A DNA stretch of 64,000 nucleotides from Mycolicibacterium sp. CR10 (GCF_005222675.1 NZ_STGE01000017.1:1-64000), one strand, 5' to 3'. Counted from the first letter of the stretch, positions 53,001-61,791 are shown. The notes: a model not told the origin generated them from the letters alone. Made by a program: numbers and translations.

Positions 53001-54113
53001 TCAGCGGGAGACCAGGCCGCCGTCGCTCGGGGCGACTTCGGCTGAATCGGTCGGGGCGACTTCGGCTGAATCGGTCGGGGCGACCAACACCTTCATCTTC
53101 TTGCCCGCGTGCAACGCCTCGAACCCCTCATCGATCACGTCGTCGAGCGCGATCCGGGTCACCCAACCGGTGGTGTCGTACTTGCCGTCGGCCATCAAGG
53201 CGATCACCGCCTCGAAGTCGGCGCCGGTGTAGCACAGCGATCCTTGGATTCGGGACTCGTTCATCACCAGGTTCAGAAGAGGTGTCTCCAAAGGTCTCTC
53301 GTAGATCGCCACACTGATCATCGGTTTGCGGGATCCCACGCAGGCCAGCGCGGTGGCCACCGCGGGCGTCACGCCTGCCGCGTCGAAGACCGCGTCGGCG
53401 CCGTCGCCCTTGGTGTGGTCGGCGATGAACGCGGGCACGTCGGTGGCTGTCGGATCCAGCGTCGCCGCCCCGAGTGCCTCAATGGCGGCCCGCCGGACGG
53501 GCGAGGGTTCGACGACGAACACATCGTCAAGACCCTTGCCCCGCAACGCGAACCACAGACCGATGCCGATCGGACCCGCGCCGAAGACCATCGCAGTGTC
53601 CCCGGCGGACACATCGCCGAGCGTCGCCGCGTGGTAGGCGACCGACATCGGCTCGACCAGTGCGCCCAGTTCCAACGACACGGTGTCAGGGAGCCTGTGC
53701 AGCATGCTGGTGGGCACGACGGTGTACTCGGCCATTCCGCCGTCGGACATCAGTCCGTGGAAACCGATCTGCTGACAGACGTTGTAGTTGCCGGCCCGGC
53801 ACGGGGCGCAGTGATCACATTTGTAGATCGGCTCTACGGCAACCCGGTCGCCCTCGTTCCACCCGGTCACGCCGTCGCCGACCGCGGTGATGGTCCCGGA
53901 GAACTCGTGGCCCAGCGTGAGCGGCAGCTCCTGACCGGTCAGCGGGTGCGGCTGTGTGGGGATGAAGATGGGCCCGGCGTAGTACTCGTGCAGGTCGGTG
54001 CCGCAGATCCCGTTGAAGCCGACCTTCAACTTGACGGTGCCGGGCTTGACCGCCGGTTCGGCGACGTCGTCGATCTCGAGCTTGTGGGGTCCGTAGTACA
54101 CAGCTGCTCTCAT
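53001..54113 (-). CDS. Zinc-dependent alcohol dehydrogenase (butanediol dehydrogenase-like)
   Basis: 370-residue MDR-family dehydrogenase. Catalytic zinc residues in GICGTDLHEY and LGHEFSG; structural zinc cysteines in CDHCAPCRAGNYNVC; coenzyme motif FGAGPIGIG. The pattern is closest to (R,R)-butanediol dehydrogenases, so 2,3-butanediol/acetoin or a related diol is the likely substrate. The C-terminus carries an eight-residue unit, VAPTDSAE, repeated exactly twice and then degenerate, which is outside the normal fold. ATG at 54113. Divergent from a flavin monooxygenase gene across inverted operator-like sites. Confidence 0.87.
   Translation of the reverse strand: MRAAVYYGPHKLEIDDVAEPAVKPGTVKLKVGFNGICGTDLHEYYAGPIFIPTQPHPLTGQELPLTLGHEFSGTITAVGDGVTGWNEGDRVAVEPIYKCDHCAPCRAGNYNVCQQIGFHGLMSDGGMAEYTVVPTSMLHRLPDTVSLELGALVEPMSVAYHAATLGDVSAGDTAMVFGAGPIGIGLWFALRGKGLDDVFVVEPSPVRRAAIEALGAATLDPTATDVPAFIADHTKGDGADAVFDAAGVTPAVATALACVGSRKPMISVAIYERPLETPLLNLVMNESRIQGSLCYTGADFEAVIALMADGKYDTTGWVTRIALDDVIDEGFEALHAGKKMKVLVAPTDSAEVAPTDSAEVAPSDGGLVSR
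53027..53085. repeat. 24-bp in-frame tandem repeat at the 3' end of the alcohol dehydrogenase gene
   Basis: Two identical 24-base units (53027-53050 and 53051-53074) and an 11-base partial copy. Each unit begins TCGGGGCGACTTCGGCTGAA. They encode the VAPTDSAE repeat at the protein C-terminus and look like a recent expansion. Confidence 0.9.
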
Positions 54114-54150
54114 ATCCGCATGTCTATGTGACCGCGACCACATGGCGAAA

Positions 54151-54227
54151 GAGTTGCAGAGGGTTGCAGCCCCGGTACCGGCTCCCCCGTCGCTCGGCTC
54201 GCCCCAGGTTGCAACGCTTCGCAACTC
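54151..54227. promoter_or_regulatory. Paired inverted operator-like sites between the dehydrogenase and monooxygenase genes
   Basis: GAGTTGCAGAGGGTTGCA (54151-54168) and TTGCAACGCTTCGCAACTC (54209-54227) are the same GAGTTGC-N-GTTGCA pattern in opposite orientations, 58 bases apart, in the 151-base divergent promoter region. The symmetry points to cooperative binding by a shared regulator, most simply the GAF-domain protein encoded at 51643-52977. Confidence 0.55.
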
Positions 54228-54264
54228 TTGTCAGGGGCGCGCCCGAAGGTGTGTCCTGGCTCAC

Positions 54265-56097
54265 ATGACTTCTACTCTCGATCCTCAGACCACCGCAGAG
54301 GTGACGCCTCAGCAGCGCATCGACACCTGGCTCGCCGACTTCGAGACGGCCCTGGCCGTCCGCGACATCGAGCGCATCACGGGCATGTTCGCCGTCGACA
54401 GCTTCTGGCGGGACCTGGTGTCGTTCACCTGGAACCTCAAGACCCTCGAGGGCCGCGACCAGATCGCCGCCATGCTGGGCGCCCGGCTGATCGAAACCGA
54501 TCCGTCGAACTTCAGGACGCGGGAGGCGCCGACGCAGGACGGCACCGGCGAAGACGCGGTGACGTCGGCGTTCATCGAGTTCGAGACCGGCGCCGGTCGC
54601 GGAATCGGGCACCTCCGGCTCAAGGGGGATCAGGCGTGGACCCTGCTGACCGCGCTGCAGGAGTTGAAGGGGCACGAGGAGCCCAAGGGCGCGGGCCGGC
54701 CGAGGGGCGCCGTGCACGGCGACGATCCGGATCCCCGGTCGTGGGCCGAGAAGAAGGCCGCCGAGGACGCCGGGCTGGGACGGACCACGCAGCCGTACAC
54801 GCTGGTGATCGGCGGCGGGCAGGGCGGCATCGCGCTCGGCGCGCGGCTCCGCCAGCTCGGGGTGCCGGCGATCGTCGTCGACAAGCACGAGCGCCCGGGT
54901 GACCAGTGGCGCAAGCGCTATAAGTCGCTGTGCCTGCACGACCCGGTCTGGTACGACCACCTCCCCTACCTGCCCTTCCCGCCGAACTGGCCGGTGTTCG
55001 CCCCGAAGGACAAGATCGGCGACTGGCTGGAGTTCTACACCCGCGTCATGGAGGTGCCGTACTGGTCGAAGACGTCGTGCCTGTCGGCGGCGTTCGACGA
55101 GGCGGCTCAGACCTGGACGGTCGAGGTGGACCGCGACGGTGAGCGCCTCACCCTGCACCCCACCCAGCTCGTGCTCGCGACCGGCATGTCCGGGAAGGCG
55201 TACGTGCCGACAGTGCCCGGGCAGGACGTGTTCACAGGCGACCAGCACCACTCCAGCGCACACCCCGGGCCCGACCCCTACGTCGGCAAGAAGGCCGTGG
55301 TGATCGGCTCCAACAACTCCGCCCACGACATCTGCAAGGCGCTCTACGAGAACGGTGTCGACGTGACGATGGTGCAGCGGTCTTCGACCCACATCGTCAG
55401 GTCCGATTCGCTGATGGACATCGGCCTGGGCGCCCTGTACTCGGAGGAGGCGGTCGCCTCGGGGATGACGACCGAGAAGGCCGACCTGACGTTCGCGTCG
55501 CTGCCGTACCGGATCATGCACGAGTTCCAGATCCCGCTGTATGACCAGATGCGCGAACGCGACAAGGACTTCTACGACCGGCTCGAGGCCGCCGGCTTCG
55601 AACTGGATTGGGGCGCCGACGGTTCCGGGCTGTTCATGAAGTACCTGCGGCGGGGGTCCGGTTACTACATCGACGTCGGTGCGTGCGAGATGGTCGCCGA
55701 CGGCAGGATCAAGCTGGCCCACGGGCAGGTCGACCACCTGACCGAGGACTCGGTGGTGCTATCCGACGGCACCGAGTTGCCCGCCGACGTCGTCGTCTAC
55801 GCCACCGGCTACGGCTCGATGAACGGTTGGGCCGCCGATCTGATCGGCCAGGACGTCGCCGACAGGGTGGGCAAGGTGTGGGGTCTGGGCAGTGACACTC
55901 CCAAGGACCCCGGCCCGTGGGAAGGCGAACAGCGCAACATGTGGAAGCCGACCCAGCAGCCCAACCTGTGGTTCCACGGCGGCAACCTGCACCAGTCGCG
56001 GCATTACTCGCTGTATCTGGCGCTGCAGCTCAAGGCCCGTTACGAGGGCATGGCCACCCCGGTGTACGGGCTGCAGGAGGTGCACCACCTGAGCTGA
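54265..56097 (+). CDS. FAD-dependent monooxygenase with SnoaL/NTF2-like N-terminal domain
   Basis: 610-residue fusion. Residues about 18-135 look like a SnoaL/NTF2-like fold (RIDTWLADFETALAVRDIERI). Residues about 178-600 form a YUCCA/CzcO-type flavoprotein monooxygenase with FAD motif VIGGGQGGIALG (181-192) and NADPH motif VVIGSNNSAHDI. It would hydroxylate or Baeyer-Villiger oxidise a small organic substrate, unknown here. The ATG at 54265 was preferred over 54142 because the longer version would translate across the paired operators. Divergent from the alcohol dehydrogenase; the two may act on the same growth substrate. Confidence 0.82.
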   Translation: MTSTLDPQTTAEVTPQQRIDTWLADFETALAVRDIERITGMFAVDSFWRDLVSFTWNLKTLEGRDQIAAMLGARLIETDPSNFRTREAPTQDGTGEDAVTSAFIEFETGAGRGIGHLRLKGDQAWTLLTALQELKGHEEPKGAGRPRGAVHGDDPDPRSWAEKKAAEDAGLGRTTQPYTLVIGGGQGGIALGARLRQLGVPAIVVDKHERPGDQWRKRYKSLCLHDPVWYDHLPYLPFPPNWPVFAPKDKIGDWLEFYTRVMEVPYWSKTSCLSAAFDEAAQTWTVEVDRDGERLTLHPTQLVLATGMSGKAYVPTVPGQDVFTGDQHHSSAHPGPDPYVGKKAVVIGSNNSAHDICKALYENGVDVTMVQRSSTHIVRSDSLMDIGLGALYSEEAVASGMTTEKADLTFASLPYRIMHEFQIPLYDQMRERDKDFYDRLEAAGFELDWGADGSGLFMKYLRRGSGYYIDVGACEMVADGRIKLAHGQVDHLTEDSVVLSDGTELPADVVVYATGYGSMNGWAADLIGQDVADRVGKVWGLGSDTPKDPGPWEGEQRNMWKPTQQPNLWFHGGNLHQSRHYSLYLALQLKARYEGMATPVYGLQEVHHLS

Positions 56098-56107
56098 CCC
56101 CTCGCTT

Positions 56108-56170
56108 CGCCGAAATGGCATTCCAGCAGCCGAAGTTCGAGTAAGGACCTGCTGGAATGCCATTTCGGCG
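56108..56170. repeat. Perfect intergenic inverted repeat (ATGGCATTCCAGCAG type)
   Basis: Perfect 22-base arms (CGCCGAAATGGCATTCCAGC and AG, with their complement) around a 19-base loop containing GAAGTTCGAGTAAGG. It begins 10 bases after the monooxygenase stop and ends 19 bases before the peptidase start. It is a close copy of 7015-7077. A terminator role is likely from position; the conserved arm and loop sequence suggest a dispersed repeat. Confidence 0.9.
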
Positions 56171-56189
56171 GATTGGGAACAATGGTGGC

Positions 56190-58214
56190 GTGACCCACGA
56201 CGCGCGCGCCGAGACCGACGACCCGTACCTCTGGCTCGAGGACGTCACCGGGGATGACGCGCTGGCGTGGGTGCGCGAGCACAACGAGCCCACGGTGGCC
56301 GAACTCGCCGGTGAGCGCTTTGAGCAGATGCGCGCCGAGGCGTTGGAGGTACTCGACACCGACGCGCGGATCCCTTACGTGCGGCGCCGCGGTGAGTACC
56401 TGTACAACTTCTGGCGCGACGCAACCAACCCGAAGGGGCTGTGGCGCCGCACCACGCTGGAGAGCTACCTGACCGACAAGCCCGACTGGGACGTCATCAT
56501 CGACATCGACGAGCTGGCGCGAACTGATAACCAGAACTGGGTCTGGGCAGGCTCCGACGTCCTCGAGCCCGACCATTCACTGGCATTGATCATCCTGTCC
56601 CGCGGCGGCTCGGATGCCGCGGTGGTGCGTGAGTTCGATATGCGCACAAGGGAATTCGTTGACGGCGGATTCGAACTGCCCGAGGCGAAATCCCAGGTCA
56701 GCTGGGAGGACCGAGACACGTTGCTGGTGGGAACCGATTTCGGTGAGGGCTCACTCACCGAATCGGGATACCCGCGCCTGGTGAAGCGGTGGCGGCGCGG
56801 GCAACCGCTCGCCGAGGCCGACACCGTGTTCAGCGGGACGGAGACCGACGTGATCGTCCCCGCGTCGAAGGACCACACCGTCGGTTTCGAGCGCACGACG
56901 GTGAGCCGGGCGGTGGACTTCTTCAACGACGAGGTCTACGAGCTGCGTGGCGACGAACTGATCCGCATCGACACGCCGACCGATTCCAGCATCTCGGTGC
57001 ACCGCGACTGGCTGTTGATCGAGCTGCGCACCGACTGGGACCGCGGCACGGAGCAATTCGCGGCCGGTTCCCTGCTCGCCGCCGACTACGACGAATTCCT
57101 CGCCGGCACAGCGCAATTACAGGTGGTATTCGCGCCCGACGAGCACACCTACCTGCATCACTACGCCTGGACCCGCGACCTGCTGGTCGTCGTCACGCTC
57201 GCCGACGTGACAAGCCGTGTTGCGGTGCTCACGCCGGGAACCTGGGCGCCCGCGCCCGTCGAGGGCCTGCCCGAGAACACCAACACCTCGGTTGTCGCCG
57301 CGGACCGCCTCGGTGACGAGATCTTCCTCGACTCTTCAGGTTTCGTCACCCCGTCGCGACTTCTCCACGGCGCCGCCGGCGGTCAACTCAGCGAGATCAA
57401 GCGCGCGCCGTCGTTCTTCGACGCCGCCGAACTCGACGTGACGCAGTACTTCGCCACCTCCGATGACGGCACCGCGATCCCGTATTTCGTGGTGGGGCAT
57501 CGCCACCTGCAGGGTCCGGGCCCCACGCTGCTCGGCGGGTACGGCGGCTTCGAGGTGTCGCGCACCCCGGGCTACGACGGCGTGCTGGGCCGGCTGTGGC
57601 TGTCGCGTGGAGGCACCTATGTGCTGGCCAACATTCGGGGCGGTGGCGAATACGGCCCGACCTGGCACACCCAGGCGATGCGTGAGGGCCGACATCTGGT
57701 GACCGAGGATTTCGCCGCGGTGGCAAAGGATCTGGTGGCGCGCGGCATCACGACGATCGAGCAACTGGGTGCGCAGGGCGGCAGCAACGGCGGGCTGCTG
57801 ATGGGGGTGATGCTGACGAAGTACCCAGAGCTGTTCGGCGCATTGGTCTGCAACGTTCCGCTGCTGGACATGCGACGCTTCCACCTGTTGCTCGCAGGCG
57901 CCTCGTGGGTCGCCGAGTACGGTGATCCCGATGAGCCCGAAGACTGGGCGTTCATCTCGGAATACTCTCCATACCAGAACATCTCGACTGACCGCCGGTA
58001 CCCACAGCTGCTGATCACGACGTCCACGCGCGATGATCGGGTGCACCCGGGGCATGCGCGGAAGATGGCCGCGGCACTCGAGGCCGCGGGCCATCCGGTG
58101 CGGTACTACGAGAACATCGAAGGCGGTCACGCCGGCGCGTCCGACAATCCTCAGATCGCGTTCCGCACCGCGCTCATCTACGAGTTCCTGCTGCGGACTC
58201 TGAACGGGAGCTGA
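56190..58214 (+). CDS. Prolyl oligopeptidase family serine peptidase (Rv0457c-like)
   Basis: 674-residue S9A peptidase. An N-terminal beta-propeller (about residues 70-400) gates an alpha/beta-hydrolase catalytic domain. The catalytic Ser is in QGGSNGGLLMG, the Asp in STRDDRVHPGH, and the His near the end in EGGHAGAS. It cleaves short peptides after proline or a related residue, probably in the cytoplasm, since no signal peptide is seen. GTG at 56190 (VTHDARAETDDPYLW) gives the length of Rv0457c. Followed by a lipoprotein gene after one base. Confidence 0.9.
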   Translation: MTHDARAETDDPYLWLEDVTGDDALAWVREHNEPTVAELAGERFEQMRAEALEVLDTDARIPYVRRRGEYLYNFWRDATNPKGLWRRTTLESYLTDKPDWDVIIDIDELARTDNQNWVWAGSDVLEPDHSLALIILSRGGSDAAVVREFDMRTREFVDGGFELPEAKSQVSWEDRDTLLVGTDFGEGSLTESGYPRLVKRWRRGQPLAEADTVFSGTETDVIVPASKDHTVGFERTTVSRAVDFFNDEVYELRGDELIRIDTPTDSSISVHRDWLLIELRTDWDRGTEQFAAGSLLAADYDEFLAGTAQLQVVFAPDEHTYLHHYAWTRDLLVVVTLADVTSRVAVLTPGTWAPAPVEGLPENTNTSVVAADRLGDEIFLDSSGFVTPSRLLHGAAGGQLSEIKRAPSFFDAAELDVTQYFATSDDGTAIPYFVVGHRHLQGPGPTLLGGYGGFEVSRTPGYDGVLGRLWLSRGGTYVLANIRGGGEYGPTWHTQAMREGRHLVTEDFAAVAKDLVARGITTIEQLGAQGGSNGGLLMGVMLTKYPELFGALVCNVPLLDMRRFHLLLAGASWVAEYGDPDEPEDWAFISEYSPYQNISTDRRYPQLLITTSTRDDRVHPGHARKMAAALEAAGHPVRYYENIEGGHAGASDNPQIAFRTALIYEFLLRTLNGS

Positions 58215-58215
58215 C

Positions 58216-58854
58216 GTGTTCACGACGAGGGTGTTCGCCGCCGCCGCTGCGAGTGTGTTCCTGTTGGCCGGTTGCTCGCGCGATGTGACCGGGACGGCGG
58301 TGACGGCCGCAGGGGCCGGCTCGCCGACACCATCCAGCGGGGACGGCCAATGCACCACTGTGACTGCGCCGTTGGAGGACATCCCTGCGGTGGATGACGG
58401 CGAGCCTGCGCTGCGCATCCCGGTTCCGGCAGGGTGGGAGCGCAACGCCACGATGGACAGTCAGATCATTCGGTACGCCATCGTCGCGCAGGGTCTGGCC
58501 GCCGACGGATTCGCTCCCAACGCCGTCGTCACCCTGGAATCGGTGCGCGGCAGCCAGGACGCCGACATCGTCTTCGACCAGAACCGCGCAAACCTCCAAA
58601 GCGGAATCGGCGCAACCGATCTCGAAACGGTGAGCAACACCACCTGCGGGCTCCCCTCAGAGACCACCGATTACCTTGCGCCACCGATGGGTCCCGCTCC
58701 CGCACGTCCGATCATCATGCACGCGGTCGTCGCCACCACAGAGCAAGCCACCTATCTGGCGACGCTCACCATCCAGACCACCGACCCCGACAACCCGGCG
58801 TACACGAGTGATGCCGAACAGATCGTCGACGGCTTCCAGATGCTGGTGCCGTGA
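58216..58854 (+). CDS. Lipoprotein, LpqN/LpqT-like
   Basis: 212-residue lipoprotein. Signal peptide with lipobox LLAGC (Cys at about residue 20), a Ser/Thr/Pro linker, and a Mog1/PsbP-like domain of the mycobacterial LpqN family (PVPAGWERN; QGLAADGFAPNAVVTLE). Two cysteines (CTTV and NTTCGLP) may pair. LpqN-type proteins take part in envelope lipid and trehalose mycolate processes in some species; the role here is inferred only. GTG start one base after the peptidase stop. Confidence 0.78.
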   Translation: MFTTRVFAAAAASVFLLAGCSRDVTGTAVTAAGAGSPTPSSGDGQCTTVTAPLEDIPAVDDGEPALRIPVPAGWERNATMDSQIIRYAIVAQGLAADGFAPNAVVTLESVRGSQDADIVFDQNRANLQSGIGATDLETVSNTTCGLPSETTDYLAPPMGPAPARPIIMHAVVATTEQATYLATLTIQTTDPDNPAYTSDAEQIVDGFQMLVP

Positions 58855-59171
58855 CGACCTGGTCTTCGGTGGTACTGGGCGCGGGTGCACTGATGTTGCT
58901 GCTCGGCGCCGCCGTGCCCGGGTGGGACACCACGCCTCTGACGAAACGTGCGGTGAAACGTCGCATCTACTGGGCAGGTACCGCCGTCGGTGCGGCGCTG
59001 CTGTTCCTCGGCGGCCTGCCGGACCTTCAGAGCGCTGTCGCATTCGCCTGTGCCGCTCTGATCCTGATGACCGGGTGGGCCTATTTCCGCACGCCCCACA
59101 TCAAGATCGGCGGGCAGATCCGATCCGCCGACGCGGCCCTGCGCCAACCCGACCCACCACCCGGGGTGTAA
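58851..59171 (+). CDS. Small membrane protein
   Basis: 106-residue protein with three hydrophobic helices (about residues 8-25, 41-57, 61-80) and a polar C-terminus (IRSADAALRQPDPPPG). GTG start overlaps the lipoprotein stop (GTGA). I do not recognise a family. Confidence 0.7.
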   Translation: MTTWSSVVLGAGALMLLLGAAVPGWDTTPLTKRAVKRRIYWAGTAVGAALLFLGGLPDLQSAVAFACAALILMTGWAYFRTPHIKIGGQIRSADAALRQPDPPPGV

Positions 59172-59248
59172 CGCTCCACGTCCTTCTCGGCACTACGACG
59201 GTGATGGCCGCGCTGTCGGAGCGCACGGCCCCGTCCGAGAGGAACGCC

Positions 59249-59749
59249 ATGCCAGATGTAACCAGCAGGACCGACGTTATGAGCAGGATCGACCGACTCC
59301 CCCTGTCCGGGCTGGAGCGCGTGAGCGCAGCGCTGGCCCGCTACGGCCTCGTCGTGGTCATCGCCTGGATCGGGGCGCTGAAGTTCACCGAGTTCGAAGC
59401 GCAGGGCATCGCGCCACTGGTGTCCCACAGCCCGTTCATGAGCTGGGTCTACGACGTGTTCTCCGTGGGCACGTTCTCGGCGATGCTCGGTGTCCTGGAG
59501 ATCGGTGCCGCACTGCTCATCGCCGTCAAACCGTGGTGGCCGAAGATGTCTGCCGCGGGCAGTGTGATCGCCATCGGTTTGTTCGTCGCGACCCTGAGCT
59601 TCCTGTTCACCACCCCGGGGGTCTTCGAGGCGTCGGCGGGCGGCTTCCCGGTGCTGTCGTCGACCGGCCAGTTCCTCATCAAAGATGTTGCGCTGCTGGG
59701 GATCGCGGCCTGGACTCTCACCGACGCGCTGCGGAGTTCCCGGAACTGA
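59249..59749 (+). CDS. DUF417 membrane protein (YkgB/RclC-like)
   Basis: 166-residue membrane protein of DUF417, with four helices and the conserved VIAWIGALKFTEFEAQGIAPL and SHSPFMSW segments. The family includes RclC of the E. coli reactive-chlorine response. The ATG at 59249 with GAGAGG upstream fits; the track frame further upstream crosses the previous gene. It lies 25 bases before an ECF sigma factor gene, so it may belong to that regulon. Confidence 0.82.
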   Translation: MPDVTSRTDVMSRIDRLPLSGLERVSAALARYGLVVVIAWIGALKFTEFEAQGIAPLVSHSPFMSWVYDVFSVGTFSAMLGVLEIGAALLIAVKPWWPKMSAAGSVIAIGLFVATLSFLFTTPGVFEASAGGFPVLSSTGQFLIKDVALLGIAAWTLTDALRSSRN

Positions 59750-59774
59750 TGCGACGGGTTACGATTTCGCCGAG

Positions 59775-60410
59775 ATGACAACCACCTCTGCAGGGGAGGC
59801 CGACCTCATCGCCGCGTTGCGCGCCAGGGATGAGGCGGCCTTCGCCGCACTGGTCGACATGCACTCGCCGGCGATGCTGCGGGTAGCCCGGGGCTACGTC
59901 GCCACCCGCGAGATCGCCGAGGAGGTCGTCCAGGAGGCCTGGATCGCCCTGCTCAAGGGAATCGACTCCTTCGAGGGCCGGTCCTCGCTGCGGACCTGGC
60001 TGTTCACCGTGCTGATCAACATCGCGAAGAAGCGCGGCATGCGGGAGCGCAAGGACTTTGACGTCCAGATCGCCGCCTACACCGGCGGCACCGTGGACCC
60101 GGCACGGTTCCGCGACAGCGACGACCGGTGGCCGGGCCACTGGAAAGACACCGAGATGCCCTCCCCGTTCCCCGAGTCGCCCGAGGGGGCGACCCTGGGT
60201 GACGAGCTGATGGCCGTCACGCGACGCGAACTGGAGAAGCTCCCCGAGCGCCAGCGTGTGGTGGTGACTCTGCGGGACGTCCTGGACATGGACTCTGCGG
60301 AGGTGTGCGAACTGCTCGACATCAGCATCGCCAACCAACGGGTGCTTCTGCACCGCGGCCGGGCCGCCGTGCGGCAGGCGCTCGAGGACTACCTGAAGGA
60401 CGCGACATGA
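59775..60410 (+). CDS. ECF-type RNA polymerase sigma factor
   Basis: 211-residue sigma-70 family ECF factor. Region 2 is MHSPAMLRVARGYVATREIA with VVQEAWIALLKGIDSFEGR; region 4 is LEKLPERQRVVVTLRDVLDM with the recognition helix SAEVCELLDISIANQRV. An insert of about 50 residues between the regions contains Trp and Pro (DDRWPGHWKDTEMPSPFPES). ATG at 59775. It overlaps the zinc-finger anti-sigma gene by four bases (ATGA), the usual pairing. I did not assign it to a named sigma factor. Confidence 0.88.
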   Translation: MTTTSAGEADLIAALRARDEAAFAALVDMHSPAMLRVARGYVATREIAEEVVQEAWIALLKGIDSFEGRSSLRTWLFTVLINIAKKRGMRERKDFDVQIAAYTGGTVDPARFRDSDDRWPGHWKDTEMPSPFPESPEGATLGDELMAVTRRELEKLPERQRVVVTLRDVLDMDSAEVCELLDISIANQRVLLHRGRAAVRQALEDYLKDAT

Positions 60411-60649
60411 CCGAGAAACGGGACATCGACTGCGACGAGCTCGTCGAACTGGTCACCGCCTACCTGGACGAAGCGCTGGACCCGGACACCAGGGCGCGCT
60501 TCGACGAGCACCTGCTCGAATGCGACGGCTGCGAGAACTATCTGCAGCAGTTCAGGACCACCGTGACGACCCTCGGCAGGGTCGGCGATGACGAGATCGA
60601 GCCGAGGTTTCGCGACAAACTGCTCGATGCGTTCCGCGACTGGCAATGA
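60407..60649 (+). CDS. Zinc-finger anti-sigma factor
   Basis: 80-residue protein with the ZAS/zf-HC2 motif HLLECDGC (H-x3-C-x2-C), preceded by the typical helix CDELVELVTAYLDEALD. Such proteins hold their ECF sigma factor inactive and often release it on oxidation of the cysteines, with loss of zinc. No transmembrane helix, so it is cytoplasmic. Start overlaps the sigma-factor stop. Confidence 0.87.
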   Translation: MTEKRDIDCDELVELVTAYLDEALDPDTRARFDEHLLECDGCENYLQQFRTTVTTLGRVGDDEIEPRFRDKLLDAFRDWQ

Positions 60650-60872
60650 CCGCCCTGGCCAGAGCTTCGGCAGGACCCCTGTCGGCACGCTAGCGGCGAG
60701 ATCGACATCAGGGCTGTGATAACTGGCGATCGACAGCGGCATCACGACCCAGGTGTCAATCTCGGCGCGAGGGCTTCGACGGGCAGTCCTGTCCAGGCCG
60801 ACCGAGTCCTGTCTCGGCTGACCGCCCGCGCGGAGCCTTGACTTCCCCGGCCGCAATCATTCGACTGCAGCT

Positions 60873-61784
60873 ATGGCGACTTCCGAAACGTCCGCGTTCG
60901 ACACTCTGCTCTATAGCGCCAGCGATGCCGTGGCGACCATCACCCTGAACCGGCCTGCGCAGCTGAACACCATCGTGCCGCCGATGCCCGATGAGATCGA
61001 GGCGGCGATCGGGCTGGCCGAGAAGGATCCCGCGGTCAAGGTGATCGTGCTGCGGGGTGCCGGGCGCGCGTTCTCGGGCGGCTACGACTTCGGTGGCGGG
61101 TTCGAGCACTGGGGCGCGTCCATGAATAGCGACGGCCGCTGGGACCCGGGCAAGGACTTCGCGTTCACGACGGCACGGGCGACGAGCCCCAACCAGAAAT
61201 TCATGGCGATCTGGCGTGCCTCCAAGCCGGTGATCGCGCAGGTGCACGGCTGGTGTGTGGGCGGAGCCAGCGACTACGCACTGTGCGCCGATCTCGTCAT
61301 CGCCAGCGACGACGCCGTCATCGGCACTCCCTATGCGCGGATGTGGGGTGCCTACCTGACGGGAATGTGGCTGTACCGGCTGTCCCTGGCGAAGGTGAAG
61401 TGGCATTCACTGACCGGTGAGCCACTCACCGGAAAGGAAGCTGCCGCAGTCGAACTCATCAACGAATCGGTGCCGTTCGAACAGCTCGAGGCGCGCGACG
61501 CCGAGGTCGCCGCCAAGCTCGCGAGTATCCCGCTGTCCCAGTTGCAGGCGCAGAAGCTCATCGTGAACCAAGCCTACGAGAACATGGGGCTGGCGTCGAC
61601 GCAGACGCTGGGCGTCATCCTCGACGGGCTGATGCGCAACACACCGGAGGCGCACGGCTTCATCGACGTCGCCGCCACCGAAGGCGTCAAGGCAGCGGTG
61701 ATGCGCCGCGACGGCCCGTGGGGTGACTACAGCCAGGCACCACCGGACAGGCAGCCCGACCCGTCACACGTGATCGAGCCGTAG
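60873..61784 (+). CDS. echA2: Enoyl-CoA hydratase/isomerase family (EchA2)
   Basis: 303-residue crotonase-fold protein matching Rv0456c. Oxyanion-hole segments: GRAFSGGYDFGGGF and HGWCVGGASDYALCADL. The two classical glutamates of enoyl-CoA hydratase are not at the usual positions, so the exact reaction (hydratase, isomerase or hydrolase) is open. ATG at 60873. The 223 bases before it contain short direct repeats of AGTCCTGTC but no gene that I can support. Confidence 0.87.
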   Translation: MATSETSAFDTLLYSASDAVATITLNRPAQLNTIVPPMPDEIEAAIGLAEKDPAVKVIVLRGAGRAFSGGYDFGGGFEHWGASMNSDGRWDPGKDFAFTTARATSPNQKFMAIWRASKPVIAQVHGWCVGGASDYALCADLVIASDDAVIGTPYARMWGAYLTGMWLYRLSLAKVKWHSLTGEPLTGKEAAAVELINESVPFEQLEARDAEVAAKLASIPLSQLQAQKLIVNQAYENMGLASTQTLGVILDGLMRNTPEAHGFIDVAATEGVKAAVMRRDGPWGDYSQAPPDRQPDPSHVIEP

Positions 61785-61791
61785 CTGCTGC

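Noticed and set aside
54142-54264. 41-residue N-terminal extension of the flavin monooxygenase
   Set aside because: It would translate the paired inverted operator sites; the ATG at 54265 begins the first recognisable domain.
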